Origin: Arachnopeziza araneosa
Taxonomy: Eukaryota; Ascomycota; Leotiomycetes; Helotiales; Arachnopezizaceae
Length of the DNA stretch: 64,000 nt
Assembly (NCBI GenBank): GCA_003988855.1
Contig: QYAI01000004.1
Span: 186,001-250,000 of the forward strand
Direction of reading: 5' to 3'
Positions 23,979-35,491 of the stretch are shown one piece after another. Below the pieces are notes generated by a model, which saw only the letters and a program-made list of their open reading frames with translations, was not told where the DNA came from and did no database searches. How positions within the stretch are numbered: position 1 is the stretch's first letter; each line of letters begins with the position of its first letter. The position numbers were made by a program, and so were the translations under genes.

Positions 23979-24954
23979 GGCGGAGATGGTCGAGGGAGGG
24001 AACTGTGAAGTTGAAGAGATTGGTGACCCAGCAGCAAGGGAGGACCAGCAGTCGCCGTGCAATGGTGTGGTTGGGTGCTCAAAGGATAGGTATTTATGTG
24101 AGTCGAGCTCTGCGATGTAGCATCCATTTTCACATGGTGTGGTGTGGGGAAGGCTGACAAAGGTCTAGAGCGGGGGGGACGGCAGAGCAGCTGTCAAAGG
24201 CTGGAGCTCGAGCTTTGCATGTAAGTGCAAAGGCAGCTCATTGGCAAGTCTCCCAGCTGGCAATGCAACACGAGGAAGCGTGACTCTGGATTTGGGCGGC
24301 GGCCGTTGCAAAAGAGTGAGTTGAGACAATGCGAACGAGGCTGAACGGCTTTGCTTTCGCTGCGGGCCTTCTAGAAGCACCAATCTCTCCCTCTCCAGCA
24401 GCGCTTATCAGAGCTTAGAAGCGGGAACTGCTCAGGCTGTCTTCGCACTGCCAACAAAGTCCATTTGCTTCAGTCACATATCATTCGGAAAACAGCATTC
24501 TGGTGGCGCGGGACGATCGAAAGTATGGGTGTCGAAATCTTGTCATGCGCTCCAACCCAACCCAGTCATTCGTGGATATGCCCTCGTTTTCTTTCCCAAG
24601 ACCGCCAGCTTCAACTCGACATTGTGTAGAGTCAAGACCATGCGGACAGCTAGCACCAACAACTCTCAGACTGTGTCATCTGGTTAGATGATCCACCTGC
24701 GAGAGCTGAAGAGAGTGTGAGAGAGGAGAAGAGAGAAACAGAGGTTGGGCCAACTCTATCACATGAGAATCTGGCAAGCCAAATCAACCTTTCAATATAA
24801 ATACAACAGGAAATACCCATCGAATTTTGCAATCCCCGATCCACTATCATAGCTGCTACCTATCAAGCAGAGACCTGGTTCGATCGCTTGATGATCACAC
24901 GGAAACCCCAGACCGACAATTCATGACGGTCGCCAAGCCCCTATCTCGAGAGAA
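23979..24954. other. Upstream region of the antiporter gene
   Basis: Holds the presumed antiporter promoter and leader. No gene is recognised; short frames on both strands have no motifs. Confidence 0.4.
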
Positions 24955-25518
24955 CTATCGATGGGCCTTCCAAACCTCATTTTCCATGTCTTTAAAGATG
25001 TCCCATGACGAGGCAAGACTTCCCATGTGCAAAAGATACCCCAAATCAACTGCTCGAGCTATTTCGTAAGGCTGGAAGTAGATCCAGGCACTGCCTCTGA
25101 GATCGGAATTAGCTCTTGTCCAAAGGAGGGCTAAAAGATACACAAAACTGAGCGCGATTGCGATCTGATAAACAACATCTATTTGCCTTGAGTTCGTATC
25201 TAGGGTGTCGGATGTCTTTTCCGCCAATTCCTCTACGCTAGAAGAGTGGGATAGAGCTTACCAGAAGAACAATTGAAATATGTCTACTCAGGATGAATGG
25301 TTAAAGTATCAAAATCTGACCTTGAAGATCTGAGAAGCCTGACAACTCCGCGCCAGTCTTCAGACTTAACAGCTCGTGCCATGATATGTAGCACATTTGG
25401 TACGAGTAGACTTTCGACTGTCTTCGTGGTGGGTATGTTGCCGAGAACCAAGCTTCTGTCGAGATCAATAACCAGCCGCAAGATCAAACATGCGAACCGC
25501 CTGAAATTTATTGCTCAC
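24955..25518 (-). pseudogene. Fragmentary coding-like sequence with one membrane segment
   Basis: Two adjacent minus-strand frames look like exons of one degraded or unrecognised gene. The first (from an acceptor-like TTTCAG near 25510 to a stop at 25284) reads ILRLVIDLDRSLVLGNIPTT and then a helical ESLLVPNVLHIMARAV stretch. The second (25227-24955, 90 codons) has a predicted membrane helix, YQIAIALSFVYLLALLW, and ends DIFKDMENEVWKAHR. A GTAAGC donor and TAG acceptors lie between them, but I could not build one uninterrupted model. Family unknown. Confidence 0.25.
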
Positions 25519-28000
25519 AGAGCTGAATACTCGAAGAACATCTGCCATTGTTCACAGTTCGTCATCTTTGCTTATGAAGATTGCTTGAAAGAAGATGGAT
25601 GATACGAGGCGGATCACTTAGTCCTCTGTACTAATTCTGGTTGATATGCAAAAGGATTCTTGCAGAAGTGGGCTGCTTACAATTTGAAACACTTTGAATC
25701 GATCCTGTCACTAGTCTTCGCTCGAGTAACTAGCTTTATGGTTGCCACATATTGATTGTATTGTCTACAATAAATTTAGTACTCCGGAAGTACGCCGATC
25801 TGGAGCCTTGATTCAAGTTCATCTCTAGGAGTCATCCCGAGACGCTACTATCCTCTGAATGCAGACAAATTAGTCCTAGAGACTGATTGAAAAGAAGACT
25901 TCGAGAACAGGATCACTTGATGGAGCTTGAATTGGCGCCATGTATTGGCTTAGAAGCTGTTGGGAACTCGGAACCGCATCCTCCACTCTAATTTTGACCA
26001 GTAACAAAAACTCCAAAAATATACGAGACAAGGAGAAACGAGACAAGTGAGAGCACAAGAGAATTCCTTGTGGTCACACGCCAGGACAAAGCAAAGGTTC
26101 TAAGCCCTGTGAACTCTTCAATATCTACTCCAGCGCGACATTTTAATTTGATATCAGGCACCAACATTGCTGGTCAAATTGCAACATCGTAAACATCATT
26201 GCTAGGATGCTAGGATTTGGTAGCATAAAATTGTCCTAGAAGCTGGAGCCTAGATGCAACCATGCCACGCCAAACTCGAGAACGATGTGCCGCCTTTGCA
26301 ACCCCAACTCCCACAATAAAGCCAAAATCCGAACGATATCACATCACAGAAGTGAAATACTGAGTCAGGGGGCCGTTCGAGGTTGTGAGTGTCTCGGAGA
26401 GTTTGCGTTTATGCCGTCTCCTACCATCTACCCGACGAGCGCCAATGAAGTCTGCAAGCAACAACCGCGCAAAAAGCCAGTGGCGTCGAAAGAATGTTTC
26501 AAGATATGCAGGTGAGGTATGCGAATCACACGGAAATCTAGACGCGTCTCAAGCGCGAGTCAACCCAACTTTGAGCGACCTGAAGATGGGCAAGAAAAAA
26601 GACAACAGCGCCTGAGGAATGATAAGAGAGTAGTAGTCTAGAGCAGAGGGAGAGCAGCCTGAAGCTCAAGCGACGAGAGGAGATGATTGGCTTGAAAGGG
26701 TATGCAGTGCGACCAAGTTTCTCTATTTTCAGCCCCCATCTTGACACCAGACCCCATCTTGGCCACAGCAGAAAGAAAAGAAGCCAGTGCACCGGGCGGC
26801 ACGCGATAATTGGATCTCATAACGATGCAACGCACACCCCTCTGGCACATTGCATCCATCCCTCGCTGTTCTGCTCTGCTCGGCTCTGGTAAAAAGAAGT
26901 CAAGAACAGGTCGTGTATACTATATTCAACCTCGAACAAGTTTCATGGCTGCCACGTGCTCCGGGCTCGGCGGAGCTGGTGGTCAATTACGAGCGGAACC
27001 AGTCGGGGGCCTCAAAATAGAGGCAGGAATGTTTCGCGTGGCTGCCTAACGGTTCGCGCCATCATTTGACGATTATCGAGCTGGCCAATCACAATCGAGA
27101 CCGAAAAAAGGGCAGGGGGAAGGGGAAGAGGAAGGAAATAGGGCGCCGACAAGGGATGATGCTGGACCACCCGCACGACACTTCGCTGCTGCAATTTGGA
27201 ACGTCTGTAGGTTTGACGCCGGCGAGGATCAATTAAGATAGTATCATTCAACATAGAATCCAACTCGAAGGGTCCAATCTGATGGTTGACCTCGTAAGCC
27301 TTGCAAGGTCGCCGGAATTTTCCCGAATAGATCATACTGCGCTTGTAGGGGCGCTTCCTGCACTGCATGCACTGAGCGAAATCTGGGGACTTCGGTTGTA
27401 TCTAACACTTGCCCAAACATGGGCGCTAAACGTCTAACGGCTTTCCCAGATTGAAACGGTCGGTGGCGTCCGACTGATGGCATGCCAACATGTCTCGAGC
27501 GACTGGCAGGGCCGTGGAGTGTGATGAGAATAGCTCCAGATTGTACTGTACCCGAAGGCTTCGCGAGTTCATACGAGGGACGAAGATGTGAGGTCGGCCG
27601 CAAGACATAATCACGGCAGCGATCCGGCATTTCCCCTGATGGACGGGACTCAACGCCGATTTCATTGAGCGTGGTCCCCAGTGCCGCGAATACGCATCGG
27701 CCAATGAGCTTGAGGTCGTGTTCGTTCGATATCGCGAAGGCATCCCCACAGAAGCATCACGGAACGTTACAAGAAGATATATTGCCTCTTGCTGCAGAGA
27801 CGCATGCACTTGACACTGTACGGTTTAACGTATCACAGCCTCCTCCCCACTCTGGAGTCGGGATTGGCTTGGATCACGATACGAGGTGGATGATTGGTCC
27901 CGGTTTACGATGTCCAAAAGAACGCATGGTAGGGCAGCGCGGGACGTGCCAGAGAAGTCCAGCAGCTTCGTCAACGAGGCCCAGGGAAGGGAGTATGGAA
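25519..28000. other. Gene-poor stretch
   Basis: Only short overlapping frames with no recognisable domain. GC content rises from about 26.3 kb onward. I see no transposase, reverse transcriptase or terminal repeats. Confidence 0.4.
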
Positions 28001-28047
28001 TCCATGATGCGCCACCAGAATTAGCTGGCGTGAGTTGGGCGGCCGAG

Positions 28048-28095
28048 GAGTGTGGCCCTGAGTGTGGCCCTGAGTGTGGCCCTGAGTGTGACCCT
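28048..28095 (+). repeat. 12-bp minisatellite, four copies
   Basis: Four head-to-tail copies of GAGTGTGGCCCT, the last with one substitution. The unit is a multiple of three and in the plus frame reads Glu-Cys-Gly-Pro repeats within a 119-codon open frame (27886-28245) that I do not otherwise trust. Confidence 0.9.
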
Positions 28096-28745
28096 GAGAC
28101 GGATGGATTTAAAGACGACGCACTTTCGGAGCAGCGGAAAATGATGGCAACGAGTGGTATTGAGGTGATGAGGAATCTGTTGCTGGATGGAGCATGGGCC
28201 GTCACGATTAACGTATTATTCGTTGCCAGGGCGGACCAAAAATAAAGTCTGGCGCCATTCCAAATGGAGTGAGGACGGCGAGTGCCATCTCGTAGGGCAG
28301 ATCAGAAGGGGGGGGGGGCAGTTCAGTGGGCATAGCGTTGGGACCACTTGACTTCCAGTTCTGAGCATTGGAAACCCGATAGCGGCCGTCCCATTGGACC
28401 AAGTTACGACGACTTGGCCTCGCTCTTGCCCTGCAAAGAGGCACGCTCATTGAGGGTGGGGGACCGGGGACCCCAAGCGGACCCTTGGCCTGATTCTTCC
28501 AGAGGCCAGGACCAGCCTGGTTCCAGGTAAGGCTGGCACCCACCACCAGCACCGTGGAGGGACAGTGTGAAGCCCCGACCTGCCGACGCCTTAGTAATCA
28601 TGGTTAATTCCCCCCTTCGGCAGGAGGCGGTGCATCCACCCCGAAAGCTTGGCCTTCTCCTTCTGTGCGCCTCTAAGCCACGCTCCCTCGGCAAGCGGCC
28701 AACCAGACATCGCGACGCGGGATCCCCCACGATCGACAGCGGTGT

Positions 28746-28801
28746 GGGAAAGTCCAAGGGAAAGTCCAAGGGAAAGTCCAAGGGAACGTCCAAGGGAACG
28801 C
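28746..28801 (+). repeat. 12-bp minisatellite, four to five copies
   Basis: Three copies of GGGAAAGTCCAA, one with A to C, then a partial fifth. In one plus frame it reads Gly-Lys-Ser-Lys repeats inside a 105-codon frame (28567-28884). Confidence 0.9.
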
Positions 28802-29289
28802 ACCCTAAGGCAGGAGGGGAAAGGGCCAGCATGAAAGGGCCGAAGAGCCATTTGGGAAGGCTGTGTCGTTTTCGCGTCCAATGACCCGCCGTTCCGAGCC
28901 ACCTCCCCTTCCTTCTCTGGCACATCAACAGCTCCTGCCAGGGTCTTCAGCCTTATGGCCACAGCGTTGGCTTCTGCGCGGAAGGGCCGACCAAGGTCGA
29001 CCGCCAGATGCTCCCTCCTTTGACACGCCAGACCGGACATTGTGGTAGAGCCAGCCTCACATCCCAGCGGTGTGTCAATCACCGCCAGCTGCCAGACTCG
29101 TCACACTGCTGGTCGCCATTGCCCGAGGCACACGCCCAGCCGCCATCTGAACTACCCTCCGTATCAAAGCCAGGATGCACGTGGATTTCCTCGTTGATTT
29201 GGCAGAACGGAGGATCACCTGTGAGTTGCGCAATCATTCTGCTTTTAGATGAGAGGAGCGGCCGATGTCTTGTTGGCACCATTTGCTCC

Positions 29290-29325
29290 CTGAACCTGAA
29301 CCTGAACCTGAACCCGAACCCGAGA
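29290..29325 (+). repeat. 6-bp tandem repeat (CTGAAC/CCGAAC)
   Basis: Six hexamer units, the first four CTGAAC-type and the last two CCGAAC-type. It is the third repeat with a unit divisible by three within 1.3 kb. Confidence 0.85.
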
Positions 29326-29350
29326 CTTCTCAACCCGAACTCGAGGGCCC

Positions 29351-32300
29351 AATGAGCATTCCTAGACCCTTTAGATGACCCGCTCCTTCGGGAACGCTCC
29401 CCCTTTTCACCACCAAGTTTGGAAGCCTATCATGAGCGCGGTTCGCCCTACCAGTGAGAGTTTTCCTTTCAAGCCGATTCTCGTTGCATTGTTTCAGGAG
29501 AACGCTTGAATGCTTCCGCCAAGACACGCAATCAATGGGAACAGGATTGCCCTCAACCTGTTCGGCAGACGAGTGCGTTTGGGCCCGCCTTCACCAAAAG
29601 AATATGGACCATTTCTTTTCAAACTGTTCTTTGATAACCCAGAGGCTCTGCCAATCATCGGTGGCCGGGTTTGTCTAGCCATTTTTGATATCAAAGTTGA
29701 GGTTATCGATGGATTGTGCCATTCCGGCGCTTAAGGAGGATCTAGCGTGAGAAACAGCGCCAGTTCAAGCTTAAGCGGCCTGACAACGCACAGCTTCCCG
29801 ACTCCCAGAACAGACCTCGTTCAGCCCTGAGCTTGTGGAGAATGCCGTCAGCACTCTAAAGTAACAATAGGACGTGAGAACCTTCGACGGAATACGAACT
29901 GGCCAAAGGCATCACTACTGATCTTCTAGATTGTTTTCAACGCGTTGACAATCTTGCTACTATCTACTCAACTCCCGAGTTAGTTGTGCTTCTTTTAAGC
30001 TTGGACGTCAAAGAGTGAAGTGGCCCGCAAATCATTTGATCCGGAGAGCATCCGTGCCATTCCTCAAAAACGGCTGGCTAAAAGGATGCACCCTGCAGGT
30101 TGACGGCGGGCTGGGACGCTATCCAAGAACCAAGGTGGACAGCAGATTAGATCAACACGGCAAGCAAACATGCTACGTACAAGATTGAGCATTTTGTGAT
30201 CCGTGGATCAGGTTTTCTTGTCTAGCAGACGAACGTTCCGGACATTACAGCTCCCAAACTTTGAAACTTGCTCTTGCGTCTTCGACGCGTGATCCCGACC
30301 CGCGCTGAAGTGTTGCTGGTGATGTGGTGGCTTCCAAACGGTTTATTCTCCGTCTGGGAGTAAGCTCATTGGTTAGCCCTGTAATATTGGCGTTGATGGC
30401 TGAGATTTGAGGACGGATGCCAACAGCCTATCTGTGACAAGATCCGGTTTGCAGAAGCTTCCCAGCGACTCTGATAGGCCGAAAGATGCGAGTTCTAGCG
30501 GGAGGGACGTGAACCAGGCACGAAAGTCTGGCATCGTGCTGGAATCATTGTTTTGATTTGAAAATCCCCTACTTCTGATCTTCAATGCCTTAGGAGTTGG
30601 ATCCTTTCGGACCACTAGAACATTAAGGTGGTATATGCGCCAGGGTTCGTGCAATGGCCTGAGTGTGCGGACCCTCAGGACTTGGAGCACTCGGAGGCGA
30701 CGGTGGAAGGGAGTTGTGCAGTTGAGCAGTTGATTTTGGAAGCAGAGAAGGTAAGGCAACGAGCCCCTTCTGCCTCAGGCTACCAGTCGGCGAGTCGGCG
30801 ATTCGGCGATAACCCTTTCGGAGTTTATAAAGTCCCTAGAGTCCCTAAACAGACCAATTTGCATCCATTTGTCAAGATCGGCTGACTGTTTGCAATGATA
30901 CTCACAGCAGAATACTGAGGGGGTGGAGAGACGAACTTTGATCCCAAGACGGAACGTTACTTGCTACGCCAGAGCAGATATTAATGATGCTGGTCTAACC
31001 AAGGACAAGTCGGAGTGTCGGGAGTGGTCTGGAAATGCCAAATCATTGTGATCAGGCATCCGCAAAGCACTGGTCAAATTGACCGCAACGTGGTTTATGA
31101 TAATTTCCACCGTGTCATATTCGTCCCCATCATGGGTCATCAGGGAGCTTCTGGATGTGGAGAATGTTCGACGCCGGGTAGGGCTGAATAGTCTCTGAAG
31201 CCTCAGGTGCATGAATCGGTCCTATCCCGAATGTCGCAGATGCATCTGTGTGGCTCGTGAGGGATCAGGATACCCATGAGTAATCGGGTCGGTGGTGAAG
31301 CTTCATCTCGCCTTCTCGTTCGCTCCGAAACTCCACACCGCAACAACGTTCGACAAGTCTTGACAAGAAGTACGATTAAGGCCCGATGAGTGGTCAGTTT
31401 CCTGCTCTTCCCTGGGCGACAAGGGGAGAAGAAGCGGAACTCGATATGATAGGCCCGTCAGGGAAGGGCGATCAATCAAAACAAGTCGCCAAGGAGATTA
31501 TAAATCGCGAACAAAAATAAGACAAATGACAAAGCACGTGCGGGTCTGGGAGAATACACCTTTCAATTTGGGGTCGAAAGATTTCGCAGAGGGATCCCTT
31601 CTGGGCATGAGAATACCGAGCCCTACCAGGAACCGAGAGCAGCGGAGAGCCTGAGTGAGTACCTAGGGACTGTGAATATGGTAGGTACTGTAGAGCTCAA
31701 CTGTCCAGCCCTTCTCGACTGCTTTCCGCCTCTGGCGCGATATTGGACCGGATCTTCGCCTGTCGTATCTCGTCGCATGTTTCTGTGACTCCCACGGCAC
31801 CTTTCCCTTGGTCGGTGATTCCAATTACCTTCCTATCCATCAACCATGCAATTGCCATATAACTGGAAAAACCAGAAAACCAAATATAGACCGTGCTTAG
31901 AAGAAATTGTCCTTCTCAGGCGAATTCCCACCGGTGGTTTCAGTACGGAGTTCTCCTGTACGTCGCCAGTCCGGAGGCTCGTCTATTGACGATGGGACAT
32001 ATGAAGGGGCTTGACGACAATTCAAGCAGCATCAACCATGGGCTAAAACCAACTGAGCCTCTGCACGAAATCCTCAAAGATGAGCCTATTTAGGAATGAC
32101 AACAAACATTGACGGCCTGTGGTTGGTGCAAAACCCGACGGAGCAAATCCCAAACCGTGCGCCCAGGCAACCACTTTAAACCCGATCAGTACAATGTTGA
32201 TTTGACATAGCCCTCACTACTACGGTTCCTTGCACGATGTGACCGGCAATGGCATCAGGTCCTGCCATTGATTTGATGTGTTGGAGCGCCGCTTCCGGGC

Positions 32301-33009
32301 CGCATGGCAGCAGAGAGGGAGGAGGGCATTTCGCGATCAGAGAGGCAGGCGTGCAGCAGAAAAGGGGGTGGGGGGGGGAAGCTTTGGCGGCGCTGGGGGT
32401 GAAACTTGACGACCAAAATACACGGCCGCCAGCGCTCGTAGGGCTGCCGCACCGCGGGTGCGATTCGCTGGGCTAGCGCGAGTCTATTCGTAGCAACGCA
32501 ACAGCAGAGGGCAGGAAGCCATGATGGGTGGTGGGTGGTGGGTGGTGGGCAGTGGGCGGTGGTGGCTTGCCGTGGTGGTGGTTTGTTTGGTTGGTTGGTG
32601 CTGCTTTACGAAGGAGGTTCCTGTTTTGGGGGGTCAGGCCCTAGGACTGCGACTGCCTCTGCCTCTGCCTCTGCCTCTGCCTCTTCCTCTTCCTATTCCA
32701 AATTTAAATGTCGCTAATTAACCATCAATAGGTGCATGAGGGCGGACTAGGATATGCCAGTGGGTCGTTTCGTAAAACGAGGGTGGGACGGCGTGCATGC
32801 GTGTGGCGTCGGGGCTAGTATGCATTCGACGGGTGCAGAAAGTCGGGCCCTAGGGACTGCAACAGAGGTGGAAAGCACAGGGTGGTGGCAACCAGGATTC
32901 CTCCCAGCCCTGGCACCGTCAATCATGACAGGGTCCGTCGGATGTAGCTGAAGCTGCTGCGCAAGGATGCGAGATGCGAGGGGAAGGCTCGAGGGAAGCA
33001 GGCGCGTTG

Positions 33010-33010
<1 letters not shown>
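29351..33010. other. Gene-poor stretch upstream of the AP-1-like bZIP gene
   Basis: No gene is supported. A 128-codon minus frame at 30373-30759 has no recognisable motif. The 32.2-32.7 kb part is GC-skewed, with G-rich tracts (GGTGGGTGGTGGG-type at 32525-32570) and a pyrimidine hexamer repeat. Confidence 0.4.
32653..32694 (+). repeat. CTGCCT hexamer repeat
   Basis: About five CTGCCT units followed by two CTTCCT variants, 0.6 kb upstream of the bZIP gene at 33263. Confidence 0.85.

Positions 33011-33042
<32 letters not shown>
33011..33042 (+). repeat. CTG trinucleotide repeat, about 10 copies
   Basis: Perfect CTG (minus strand CAG) repeat in the upstream region of the bZIP gene at 33263. 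Confidence 0.95.
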
Positions 33043-33121
33043 CTCGAGGATGCGTCGTCCCGTTGACATATATATCGTGAAGCCACTCCCCGAGTTGAAT
33101 GCATCTCCAACAGTGTCCAAC

Positions 33122-33160
33122 AACCACCACCACCACCACCACTACCACCACCACCACCAC
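33122..33160 (+). repeat. CAC trinucleotide repeat in the bZIP 5' leader
   Basis: Thirteen triplets, nearly all CAC with one TAC. It is part of an in-frame upstream extension beginning at ATG 33050 that would encode a His tract. Confidence 0.95.
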
Positions 33161-33262
33161 AACATCATCACCATCCAGATCTCAGATCCCATCAGATCAT
33201 ATCCAGCACTCATCTTTGCTCCAGATCACCTACCTATCTTCTTCCGTCCCACCTCTCGATTC

Positions 33263-34211
33263 ATGATTGCTGTGCAGCACTACCCCCCAACCATGACCAT
33301 GGCTCGTCAAAACTACGCATACTCGACAGCTTCGGCTCCCTCGAGGCAGATCACAGGCCACGGAACCAGCAGCGCCTTTAGCAGCTCGGCCAATCCCGAC
33401 GAGGACTGGACCAAGATCTCCGACCTGGCAGAGCGCAGACGGATACAGAACCGCATTGCTCAGCGCAACTACCGTAAGTAACCCGCTCCCTCGCATCAAG
33501 ACTCGGAGCTAAAATCAAACGCAGGCAAGAAGCTCAAGAGACGTCTCGAAGACCTCGAGAGAAGGGCAGGGTCATCTTCAGCATCACCACCTCAGACTCA
33601 TGCCGAACTCCACCAACAAGAACGCCGTGAGCCAGCGGCCAAGAAATACGCCCGGAGTCCCGAGATCCTCCAGAGACAGCCTTCCCCAAGATTCACCCAG
33701 AACCAATATACCCCACCAATGGAAGAAAACTTGATGTACACCTTTGAGCGAGAAGGCTCAAGAACACCTCCGCTGTTTGCGTACCACCAATACCCCGCAC
33801 CTGAAGAGATCGTCTATCCTCCATACCCTCAGTCACAGCCGTATCGAGCAGTTTCCACCGGCGCTGAGCAATATGGAGACTACCTCGCTCCCGTCCCCGT
33901 CACCCTCCCCTCGATGATGCACTTTCACGAGGCTATCAAGCGGGAAGAGGATACCATGAGCCCGTACAACATGAGCTACCAAGGGCTTCCCGCGATTGAC
34001 ATCCACGGAGCGAACGCATATGACGACACAAACCCTCATGTGAGTAGAAGGCAAACACATGCGCCATACGAGCTGTGACTAATTCAATTCACAGACTCCT
34101 CCTCTTTCACACTCCTATGAGCATTCGACGACGTGTTCAGAGTCAGGGTACCAGTACCCAACAACTCCTCTGTCGATGCCTCCGTCTCCGCGGTTGTTGT
34201 CACAAATATAA
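33263..34211 (+). CDS. AP-1-like bZIP transcription factor with a very short zipper
   Basis: Exons 33263-33473, 33525-34039 and 34095-34211 encode 280 residues; introns of 51 and 55 bp have GTAAGT and GTGAGT donors. The basic region DLAERRRIQNRIAQRNYR, split by intron 1 within its last Arg codon and followed by KKLKRRLEDLERRA, is the NxxAQRxxR signature of fungal AP-1/Yap-like bZIPs. After about two heptads the sequence becomes Ser/Pro/Gln-rich, so the zipper is short or absent. The rest is Pro/Tyr-rich and disordered. The start is uncertain: ATGs at 33263, 33293 and 33299 are in frame, and an in-frame ATG at 33050 would add a His-rich leader. Target genes are unknown. Confidence 0.88.
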
Positions 34212-35491
34212 GATTGTTTCTTGGGGGTAGCAAATATTATCCCGGGTTGGCTTTTTACGAAACAGAGTTCGAAGCGCTCGACACTCATTATAGAGATGTT
34301 CACGAATTTATTTTTTAAAGAAGGAAATGAAGCATGGACGTTCTGGTGTTTTGGATTTGGTCTCTTTTCTCTTCTATTTGACAGCTGGGGGCTCCTCCTG
34401 TATATACCCCCAACTCTGAGTTTCGAACAGTCTCTGAACGGAACGACAATATTATATCAATTGCATCCTACTCAATCTCTTGCGCATCATGCAAAACCAG
34501 TGAACTGACTCCAAAGCAAATCCTCCTCTCGATGCCAATGTAAAGGTGAAAAGGTGTAGCCTTGCATGCCAAAAACCAACAGCTGCGTCACCATAAGCAA
34601 GGCCGAGCGACCCTTCGATTTTGGTTGCGGAAACCAAAGCGACGACGGTACTCGGCGTCACAACTTGACGCGATGATTCCGGGACTTGGAACTAAGACGC
34701 GGAGATCCTTCACGTAAGATACATCTGCATGCGGGAGTTTTTCGCTGCGTCGGCGTCGGCGCCCAGGAAACTTCGAGGTGGTGACGCGGACAAGTGCTTC
34801 CGCTGTCGCTTGATTACACGCAATGGGGTGTGGGCGGCCTGCAATCGATGTGAACAAAAGTCCCGGGCGTGCCGCGAGGGGGGATTGATCGACGATCACC
34901 TCGTACATTCGTCCAATGCCCCAAGTTGATCAGTCAGGCAAAGGCGTTCTCCCTCCTCCATGGCGGCGTGGATGCAGATATGGCAGCGTGAAGAAGGGTT
35001 CGCGGTTGGTCCCTCTCTCTCTCTCATGCTCCCTCAACGTCAGTGGGGACAGGTTTCCCCAACTGGGAACTCTCGGAAATGCTGGGTTCTTGGGACGGCG
35101 GTGGGATGGTCAGGAAAATAGCTCATACCTACGCTCGCGGAGGAAAATTCTTCTCCGTGGCTTTTTTCCCTCCTATCCTTCTCTGTTTAGAGACTTCTTG
35201 ATGTCTGATCGCGAGCTTCGGTTTGTAGTGGGAAAGGTACCTAGGCGCCAAGCGCAGCGTCTAAGCGCACCGCTTAGGTCTCTGCCTGGTATTTCAGGGT
35301 GCAACGGTAGGGGGATGAAGTCATCATTATTGGCTAACACATTTCTATGCAAACAAAGCTCTGAGCATCAAGTTTCCTCAGAGAGTAGGGCTGCCAATTA
35401 TTCTGATAGTCGTGGTAGGCGTTGTTTCATTTCGACCTCTTGCACATCCATTCAAAACCCCCTTTGCCCTGTCTATTATCTCTTCTACTGC
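34212..35491. other. Intergenic region between bZIP and CIA30 genes
   Basis: Contains the bZIP 3' region and the CIA30 promoter. Open frames at 34588-34908 (minus) and 34916-35533 (plus) lack motifs; the end of the latter overlaps the true first exon of the CIA30 gene. Confidence 0.45.

Noticed and set aside
28404..28928. 174-codon minus frame with repeated hydrophobic FPLD units
   Set aside because: The repeat is simply the reverse reading of the 12-bp minisatellite; no independent coding evidence.
30054..30125. Short stretch reading NGWLKGCTLQVDGGLGRY, like the C-terminus of short-chain dehydrogenases
   Set aside because: Only about 20 residues; no Rossmann glycine motif or YxxxK catalytic site is found upstream, and neighbouring similar-looking segments are in other frames and in the wrong order.
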